Shown here one piece after another: positions 42,201 to 45,810 of a stretch of 47,789 bases of DNA. The first letter of the stretch is position 1, and each line of letters begins with the position of its first letter. Origin of the DNA: a virus. The stretch lies in IMG/VR virus record IMGVR_UViG_3300010370_003461, positions 1 to 47,789 of that record; one strand, written 5' to 3'. The notes beneath the pieces were generated by a model. The model worked only from the letters and a program-made list of their open reading frames with translations, made no database searches and was not told the DNA's origin. The position numbers and the translations under genes were made by a program.

Positions 42201-43301
42201 CAAGGTATCCAAGGAATTCAAGGTTCTGTTGGTACGGCTACACAGGGCATTCAAGGCATTCAAGGTCCTTCTGGAACGGGTTCCCAAGGTATTCAGGGAA
42301 TTCAGGGTATTCAAGGTCGCCAAGGAATTCAAGGAATTCAAGGAATTATTGGAAGAGGTGTTACAGGTTCTGTAGGTCCAATCGGTTATGATGGTCGTAG
42401 AGGTCTTCAAGGCATCCAAGGCATCCAAGGTAGCCAAGGAATCCAAGGAATTCAAGGACAACAAGGAAATCCTGGAACCGGGTCACAGGGATTGCAAGGC
42501 ATCCAAGGCATCCAAGGTCGCCAAGGTATCCAAGGAATTCAAGGTTCTGTTGGTTCTGGAACACAGGGTGTTCAGGGTGTTCAGGGCATGGTTGGTCCTC
42601 AAGGAACCCAAGGTATATCTGGACAAGCTGCTTCACAGGGAATACAAGGTTCTCAAGGAATTCAGGGGATTCTTGGAAGAGGTGTTACAGGTTCTGTAGG
42701 TCCAATTGGTTATGATGGTCGCAGAGGTTTACAAGGAGTCCAAGGAATTCAAGGTCGTCAGGGAATTTCTGGTGTTACATTTATTCGCGATTTGCGACCA
42801 GTTGGTATTACAGCAGATGTAATTGGCGTACAAAATGGAGGATGGACTTTAGCTAAACCCAACGCAGCTTCTAAGCCTTTAGATGTTGGTCCAATATTAA
42901 CATGGGATTCAGGAACAAATACTTTACGCGATGCCACAACAACTGGACTAACTTTAACAAAAATTGGACAGGTTGCAAATATAGATGGATTTAATAATTA
43001 CGGTACTCCAAGTTTAATAATCGGTAGCGGAACATTTTTAGTTGATGTTATTGGATGGCTTTTTGCAGGATTAGGATCTAATGTTTTAAATAGAAGCATA
43101 TCACTCTATCAAGGTACAAATATTGATATTGTAAATACAAACCCTGTTTCTCCAGTGCCTGGACAGCCTGGATTCCAGTGGATAAACGACTGGAGTTTTA
43201 ACACGAGATATGTTACTGGTTATATAATAAAAATTAGCAATGATACAACAGGTGGAGTAACTGGCGGCGGTAACTACGGAAGATTCATACAACCCTTCTA
43301 A
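33264..43301 (+). CDS. Giant collagen-like fibre protein, 3,345 residues
   Basis: A single uninterrupted ORF of 10,038 bases. Residues 1-about 133 form an N-terminal head, probably the virion attachment end. Most of the rest is Gly-X-Gln collagen repeat (mainly G-I-Q, G-T-Q, G-L-Q and G-S-Q), poor in Pro and nearly free of charge. Seventeen copies of the module GSVGP(V/I)GYDGRRG punctuate it. Three globular inserts lie at residues about 360-519, 1037-1197 (paralogous pair) and 2359-2772 (with a dockerin-like Ca-binding motif). Residues about 3170-3345 form a non-collagen C-terminus, a likely trimerisation or receptor-binding domain. Start ATG has no clear ribosome site. It could be a long tail fibre; host attachment or glycosylation is inferred. 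Confidence 0.9.
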   Translation: MPIELIDIIKQANRAANISGADFFYLLDSVDIDFKIDGIQTDNTLVPELIKNKKYLIKNASNLHASFGTITGLQNNDIVFYNSITPGFELFVDVSNSLTRGGQIVYNKPEGQLYYYDGTTGSQQWKVVGVGSGTTGATGATGATGPVGNTGASITSLFINDGHLYYIITDENGEAVVGDAGLLPLGATGAQGVQGVQGYRGHTGSVGPVGYDGRRGAQGTQGVQGIQGLFGIQGFQGIQGLVGSQGIQGIQGILGSQGIQGIQGSQGIQGIQGSQGIQGIQSPQGLQGLQGLAGSQGTQGIQGNQGNRGTTGSVGPVGYDGRRGAQGIQGTQGVQGRQGLQGSQGVQGIQGAKGDPGSGSSAGYHTGLVYQYDEPVGSPDYPQPGEFQFNICGGQIPGDPTPAPCVNNDYTQVTLLFIHSKDYQTIGISGYIETWWGSPKDVKGYIYIKDRTFTTPDYNLVFEVYDQGTGTYYEYNSANDYFAIPIRYVGGSAFPTDGNLYSINFYPTGFSGFTGGSGSGTQGLQGAQGLQGNQGIQGLQGRQGVQGIQGILGTRGNTGSVGPVGYDGRRGAQGVQGIQGMFGVQGVQGIQGLQGTPGQAAAQGIQGIQGILGIQGLQGIQGIQGRQGIQGTQGIQGTQGLLGIQGIQGIQGIVGPQGTQGVHGSQGLVGIQGIQGIQGVQGIQGYKGTTGSVGPVGYDGRRGAQGVQGIQGMFGVQGIQGIQGPQGTPGLAAAQGIQGLQGIQGLLGIQGIQGIQGIQGTQGRQGIQGIQGNQGSQGIQGIQGNQGAQGIQGILGTQGIQGLFGPQGTQGVQGIQGNRGTTGSVGPVGYDGRRGLQGAQGVQGLQGTSGTGTQGIQGIRGSQGIVGSQGIQGIRGNDGLQGLQGIQGSQGIIGSQGIQGIFGIQGFQGIQGLVGSQGVQGIQGILGIRGNTGSVGPVGYDGRRGAQGIQGLQGVQGRQGIQGIQGNQGSQGIQGIQGTNGTQGLQGIAGSQGIQGLQGNQGSQGIQGIQGLRGSQGLQGSQGIQGTQGLQGPKGDSSSGSSGYNTGLLFQYEDPALIINPGKFQFNNCGYQLPGPATGLCPLGGSVNPDDPSLIFIHSRDADAIGLSGYLKTWWGSPDDVKGYLYIRERKFDTDNYILAYEFYDADPSSGVYYEYNSTDDYFAFPIRFVAGTTLPTAGITYTLNFYPTGFSGATSGGIQGIQGIQGFDGAQGIQGTQGIQGRQGIQGILGIQGIQGIQGIQGRQGIQGIQGIRGFQGIQGIQGFQGSQGIQGIQGIQGILGNRGTTGSVGPVGYDGRRGLQGTQGIQGIQGIQGNQGSQGIQGILGSQGLQGIQGNQGSQGIQGIQGNQGSQGVQGIQGIKGDNGTQGVQGIQGLAGTGTQGLQGIRGNDGSQGLQGIRGNDGSQGLQGIQGRQGIQGIQSPQGIQGIQGFQGSQGIQGIRGSDGTQGVQGIQGIRGNDGSQGIQGIQGTIGSQGIQGIQGFQGAQGIQGIQGTIGSQGIQGIVGSRGTTGSVGPVGYDGRRGLQGLQGLQGVQGRQGIQGIIGSQGTQGLQGIQSPQGTQGIQGIAGSQGTQGLQGIIGSQGTQGLQGIIGSQGTQGVQGIIGSQGIQGTQGIQGIQGNRGTTGSVGPVGYDGRRGLQGIQGIIGSQGIQGIQGIQGRQGTQGLQGIQSPQGIQGIQGIAGSQGTQGLQGIIGSQGTQGLQGIQSPQGTQGIQGIAGAQGAQGVQGIQGIQSPQGIQGIQGIQGRQGTQGLQGIIGSQGTQGIQGIIGSQGTQGIQGIQSPQGTQGLQGIIGSQGTQGLQGIVGSQGTQGLQGIIGSQGTQGIQGIIGSQGIQGIQGILGARGITGSVGPVGYDGRRGLQGIQGIQGHQGIQGIQGNNGAQGIQGIQGTTGTQGLQGIQGNNGAQGIQGIQGIRGTNGTQGIQGIQGLVGIGTQGIQGTQGIIGSQGVQGIQGNRGITGSVGPVGYDGRRGLQGIQGIIGSQGIQGTVGPQGIQGIQGIRGFQGIQGIQGIQSPQGTQGLQGIIGSQGIQGIQGFQGSQGIQGIQGTVGSQGIQGIQGIQSPQGIQGIQGSVGSQGIQGIRGNTGTQGVQGIVGSQGIQGIQGSVGSQGIQGIQGTSGSQGIQGIQGSVGSQGIQGIQGIQSPQGTQGIQGFQGSQGIQGTIGSQGIQGIQGNRGTTGSVGPVGYDGRRGLQGIQGIQGIQGRQGIQGIQGQQGQQGIQGIQGIQGTTGVQGIQGIQGTNGAQGVQGIKGDNGTQGIQGIAGSGSQGIQGIRGATGSQGIQGIQGNRGTTGSVGPIGYDGRRGLQGIQGIQGIQGRQGIQGIQGQQGIQGLIGTGTQGIQGIQGIIGQQGIQGIAGGAIPISGPSGKILYNNSGTAVGIDGFAYDSATNTISGTGVTINVGKLTSQELETLYPVPDQANYYDYYNPDYYSTTATTKVAPRKYSDMAGGNVSIPAVSLYSSGSNISQRVIQLTIQDPDLTFPTTFNTGDTLWVSRTAFSTTTGSTGYRSYLNEYLGSTFINDGITKTVYLYQTKKYTIGLGGNPSSFEEILVSGFTAMVDTTLGETGWVRYNLFNSGATYNVYIDSINPSYIDCNDIITPGTYLVKPKLAGTNSNILEQMNTVYWLQTVPPAPAIFDFNNDRVINGSDVGLLLGAWGSGTDIQYERFANYPGSTYTLPFSVITSGIFFIENKWYDYNIVAETTANSIYRIVHQTSHKFSIVGDPVSSDGFTASVEKYERFGKWVSEADGVKGSTIYWSYWNIAGISAPSGSGTQGTQGLQGTQGFDGAQGIQGIQGIIGGQGIQGIQGNRGTTGSVGPIGYDGRRGLQGIQGIQGIQGRQGIQGIQGQQGQQGIQGIQGNQGSQGIQGIQGTNGTQGIQGIKGDNGTQGVQGIIGSGIQGIQGIKGDIGLQGIQGIQGNRGTTGSVGPIGYDGRRGLQGIQGIQGIQGRQGVQGIQGQQGNAGTGSQGLQGIQGFDGRQGIQGIQGSVGTATQGIQGIQGPSGTGSQGIQGIQGIQGRQGIQGIQGIIGRGVTGSVGPIGYDGRRGLQGIQGIQGSQGIQGIQGQQGNPGTGSQGLQGIQGIQGRQGIQGIQGSVGSGTQGVQGVQGMVGPQGTQGISGQAASQGIQGSQGIQGILGRGVTGSVGPIGYDGRRGLQGVQGIQGRQGISGVTFIRDLRPVGITADVIGVQNGGWTLAKPNAASKPLDVGPILTWDSGTNTLRDATTTGLTLTKIGQVANIDGFNNYGTPSLIIGSGTFLVDVIGWLFAGLGSNVLNRSISLYQGTNIDIVNTNPVSPVPGQPGFQWINDWSFNTRYVTGYIIKISNDTTGGVTGGGNYGRFIQPF
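34341..34820 (+). other. Globular insert 1 of the giant fibre
   Basis: About 160 residues without Gly-X-Y register: W-G-S-P near 432, then Y-I-Y-I-K-D-R, Y-Y-E-Y-N-S and F-Y-P-T-G-F-S-G strands. It is clearly paralogous to the insert at 36372 and is probably a beta-sandwich knob exposed on the fibre. Confidence 0.75.
36372..36854 (+). other. Globular insert 2 of the giant fibre (paralogue of insert 1)
   Basis: About 161 residues sharing F-Q-F-N, T-W-W-G-S-P, D-V-K-G-Y, Y-Y-E-Y-N-S, D-D-Y-F-A and F-Y-P-T-G-F-S-G-(F/A)-T with insert 1, with different loops. This looks like duplication of a domain within the fibre, followed by divergence. Confidence 0.75.
37991..38744 (+). repeat. Local near-identical 36-base tandem repeats in the collagen gene
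   Basis: Units coding I-(I/V)-G-S-Q-G-T-Q-G-L-Q-G repeat nearly exactly around 37991-38090 and again at 38637-38672 and 38673-38708, continuing into 38709-38744. The two middle units differ at one base in an Ile/Val codon. Elsewhere the repeats are scrambled by synonymous changes, so these blocks look like recent slippage or recombination copies. Confidence 0.75.
40338..41579 (+). other. Globular insert 3 of the giant fibre
   Basis: About 414 residues, opening with G-G-A-I-P-I-S-G-P-S-G-K-I-L-Y-N, then many Ser/Thr and aromatic strands, a dockerin-like Ca-binding motif at 41175 and a C-terminal part with W-Y-D-Y-N-I-V. It probably forms one or more folded domains exposed on the fibre and may carry receptor or partner binding. 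Confidence 0.65.
41175..41237 (+). other. Dockerin-type Ca-binding motif in insert 3
   Basis: Residues 2638-2658 read D-F-N-N-D-R-V-I-N-G-S-D-V-G-L-L-L-G-A-W-G. Acidic or Asn residues at positions 1, 3, 5, 9 and 12 and the following L-L-L-G-A-W-G are typical of a single dockerin type I repeat. True dockerins carry two such repeats; only one is seen. Confidence 0.7.
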
Positions 43302-43304
43302 ATA
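43297..43304 (+). promoter_or_regulatory. Candidate late promoter box overlapping the giant-fibre stop (TCTAAATA)
   Basis: TCTAAATA spans the stop codon of the giant fibre gene (TTC TAA ATA) just before the ribosome site (TAGGAG) of the next gene. Confidence 0.4.
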
Positions 43305-43317
43305 GGAGACAAACTTA

Positions 43318-45129
43318 ATGTTCTTTGGAAAGAACAAAAAAACTCTAAAACTGATAAAGCAACACCCAGAAATGTTGTCGGGTGCTACTTATCATATTAT
43401 AGAGTCTGCTTCAAATCCAAAGATTGTAAAAATTGGCTCTGGTATCAGCCAGCTTTATTTGCGTGATGAGTATGGTGAAACATATCTTATTGAAGGAAAC
43501 GCAACAAAAATTAAAGATCATTTTCAGCCAGTTTTAATGTTTGAAAATATCGAAGGTCCGATATTTAAAGTAAAAAGACCAATTGGTTCGCTTCTTCAAA
43601 ATTCTTTACTAAAAGAAACAACAGCACTTACTGCAGATGAAAAAATATATGCGGGAAATGGAGTAACTGAAAGGTACTTCATAGAAAAAAATACCAATAA
43701 AGTTGTCAAATTTATTGGAAACTCTTCACATATTAAAAATTTAATTGAAGAGCAGATTGTACCAAAGCCAAAACCAATTATAGAAAAGCCTGCTGAAAAA
43801 CCACTAATCCAGATTGTTGAAAAAACTGTCGTAAAAGAAATAATTCCACAAGCAGGATCTCAGGGCATTCAAGGAGAAAGGGGAACTCAAGGTGATGTTG
43901 GACCAATTGGGCCCAGAGGCGAGCAAGGAATTCAAGGACCAGTTGGACCAAAGGGAGATAAAGGCGATAGAGGAGAAATTGGTCCACATGGCGAGCGTGG
44001 AACCAAAGGTGAAAAAGGAGATCCTGGACTAAAAGGAGAGAAAGGTGATAAAGGCGATAAGGGGGATGTTGGAGAAATTGGTCCACAGGGTCCTGTTGGT
44101 CCTGTCGGAGCACAGGGACCACAAGGTGTGCCAGGAGAACAAGGCATACCCGGTCAAGATGGAATTCAAGGTGAAGTTGGTCCTGCGGGGGCAGCTGGTC
44201 CCCAAGGTCCGCGTGGAGAAAAAGGAGATAAAGGTGATAGAGGACTTGTGGGCCCTCAAGGTCCTATTGGACCAAGAGGCGAGGTTGGCCCAGCTGGACC
44301 ACCAGGACAAGATGGAAATGCACCTGTAATTGAAGCTCAGTTTCCGCTTATATTAGAGGATGGTGTTCTTTCTTTTGATTCAGAACATGTTTCAAATGTT
44401 CTTGATAAATTTAAAAACACGGATATACAGAATGCAATAAATAAACTTTCAAACATGAGCACACCAGGTGGCGGTGGTGCGGTTGATATTGCATTGAATG
44501 GTGATAAGGTTATTCGTTCAGTAAATACAATTAATTTTACTGGAAATAATATAACAATAACAAGAAGAAGAAAAAATGTTGACATAGGAATTTCTGGTGG
44601 TGCCTCTAATATTTCTGTTAAAGGCACACAGGGAATGATTCAGGTTGCGGACAATGCTGGTGATCTTGCGGTAAACACAAACTTTAAATTAGATACGGCA
44701 ACAGAAAATTTAACTGTACCTAATGGAATAAAATTATTAGCTGGATATTGTGGTTATATTGAATTCCCCGATGGAACAACCCAATCAACAGCAGCATTTA
44801 GCTCTGCTGGTGCAACAGGACCACAGGGAAACACTGGTGCAACTGGGCCAATTGGTAATACTGGTGGCACAGGTTCAATAGGTGAAACTGGGCCACAAGG
44901 AAACACTGGTGCAACTGGTTCTCAGGGACCACAAGGAAACACTGGTGCAACTGGTTCTCAGGGGCCACAAGGAAATACAGGAAACACGGGTGCAACTGGT
45001 TCTCAGGGACCGCAAGGAAACACTGGTGCTACCGGAGCAATCCCAACAGACTATGTAATTTCTGTAGATGGAGTTACTGGAGCCGTAAATTTAAAACCCT
45101 TTATTATAGCAATGTCCATCGCATTATGA
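43318..45129 (+). CDS. Charged collagen-like fibre protein
   Basis: 603 residues. About 1-179 is a folded N-terminal region (start M-F-F-G-K-N-K-K, later Y-L-I-E-G-N-A-T). Residues about 180-336 are a classical charged collagen (G-E-K, G-D-K, G-P-Q, G-E-R triplets), unlike the neutral Gln-rich giant fibre. After a beta-rich part (about 337-495) a second run of G-A-T-G and G-P-Q-G-N-T repeats (about 497-573) leads to a C-terminal end [15 protein letters not shown], a pattern common at the tip of phage fibres. A strong TAGGAG site precedes the ATG. It is probably a second fibre or fibre tip. Confidence 0.82.
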   Translation: MFFGKNKKTLKLIKQHPEMLSGATYHIIESASNPKIVKIGSGISQLYLRDEYGETYLIEGNATKIKDHFQPVLMFENIEGPIFKVKRPIGSLLQNSLLKETTALTADEKIYAGNGVTERYFIEKNTNKVVKFIGNSSHIKNLIEEQIVPKPKPIIEKPAEKPLIQIVEKTVVKEIIPQAGSQGIQGERGTQGDVGPIGPRGEQGIQGPVGPKGDKGDRGEIGPHGERGTKGEKGDPGLKGEKGDKGDKGDVGEIGPQGPVGPVGAQGPQGVPGEQGIPGQDGIQGEVGPAGAAGPQGPRGEKGDKGDRGLVGPQGPIGPRGEVGPAGPPGQDGNAPVIEAQFPLILEDGVLSFDSEHVSNVLDKFKNTDIQNAINKLSNMSTPGGGGAVDIALNGDKVIRSVNTINFTGNNITITRRRKNVDIGISGGASNISVKGTQGMIQVADNAGDLAVNTNFKLDTATENLTVPNGIKLLAGYCGYIEFPDGTTQSTAAFSSAGATGPQGNTGATGPIGNTGGTGSIGETGPQGNTGATGSQGPQGNTGATGSQGPQGNTGNTGATGSQGPQGNTGATGAIPTDYVISVDGVTGAVNLKPFIIAMSIAL

Positions 45130-45130
45130 G

Positions 45131-45138
45131 CATAAATA
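45131..45138 (+). promoter_or_regulatory. Candidate late promoter box (CATAAATA)
   Basis: CATAAATA begins two bases after the stop of the charged collagen gene and lies just before AGGA and the ATG at 45149. The same box precedes the tail-tube-like gene at 7497. Confidence 0.5.
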
Positions 45139-45148
45139 GGATAGATAT

Positions 45149-45796
45149 ATGAAAAAGCTTCTTGGTGTAGATACAGTAGGTTCTTATACCTTCGACCCCA
45201 CTGCAAAAACAGTGACATTTTCAAATTTGGCTCAATCTTTGACTTTAGCCAATATTTTGTTAATAACCAATACCACGGCAAACACTATAATTTACAATTT
45301 TGCAGACCCAACCAGTGGAGCTGTAAGTTTTAATAATAATGTTCTGACTTTGGATTATAATACAACATCCATGAATGCCTCTGATGTTTTGCAAATTTAT
45401 GTTGATGTAGAATCATATGAAGAAAGTTTGCATAATTTATTAAGAAGAATGAATAAATTGCTTGAGAGCAATGCGGTTGTTGATACTCGTTTACGCCAGA
45501 GAATCACCATTGACGCAATAGGCAGCAGTACGGCAGGCTCTTCCCCCACAGAAATCACGACAACCATTCCCATTTCTGGCACCGTTGCATCCTCCACTCC
45601 ATCAACCACAACACTTTCCATAGGTGCAAACGACATACAGTATGTGCAGAGCGGTCAAGTAAGCCCGTATGGAGTCACATCTAATATGACATTCTGGCGT
45701 GTGATGAGTGGAATTGTAGACGAGCGTTGGCGCATTATTGAAGAAGCACGAACTTCATATGGAACCGCAATTCGTCCAAACTTAATATTTACATAA
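45149..45796 (+). CDS. Unknown virion protein with composition change
   Basis: 215 residues. The first half (about 1-110) is beta-rich and AT-rich coding (S-Y-T-F-D-P-T-A-K-T-V-T-F). From about 45470 the coding becomes visibly richer in G and C, and the C-terminal half ends with F-W-R-V-M-S-G-I-V-D-E-R-W-R-I-I. It has an AGGA site and lies between the collagen and the last ORF. It is probably a fibre-chaperone, connector or baseplate-associated structural protein; I do not recognise the family. Confidence 0.6.
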   Translation: MKKLLGVDTVGSYTFDPTAKTVTFSNLAQSLTLANILLITNTTANTIIYNFADPTSGAVSFNNNVLTLDYNTTSMNASDVLQIYVDVESYEESLHNLLRRMNKLLESNAVVDTRLRQRITIDAIGSSTAGSSPTEITTTIPISGTVASSTPSTTTLSIGANDIQYVQSGQVSPYGVTSNMTFWRVMSGIVDERWRIIEEARTSYGTAIRPNLIFT

Positions 45797-45810
45797 TAGG
45801 AAATTAATAT

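Larger units (their letters stand above)
33873..42728 (+). repeat. Seventeen-copy GSVGP(V/I)GYDGRRG module series
   Basis: The module starts at bases 33873, 34197, 34938, 35334, 35730, 36060, 37125, 37797, 38139, 38805, 39144, 39801, 40140, 41706, 42036, 42366 and 42690. Gaps without a globular insert are 324, 396, 396, 330, 672, 342, 666, 339, 657, 339, 330, 330 and 324 bases; most are about 330 or twice that, and two (396) are about 1.2 times. The gap with insert 3 is 1,566, or about 324 after removing the insert. The last five copies, from 40140 on, use I instead of V, suggesting local duplication. Confidence 0.85.

Noticed and set aside
33700-42720. Many overlapping ORFs in other frames and on the minus strand, with Leu/Ser/Asn or Lys/Glu/Phe-rich repeats
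   Set aside because: They are frame-shifted or antisense readings of the Gly-X-Gln codons and have no independent start signals or gene-like composition.
33873-42728. Repeat series suspected as a CRISPR array
   Set aside because: The repeats are protein coding, keep triplet frame, differ at synonymous positions and lack unique spacers.
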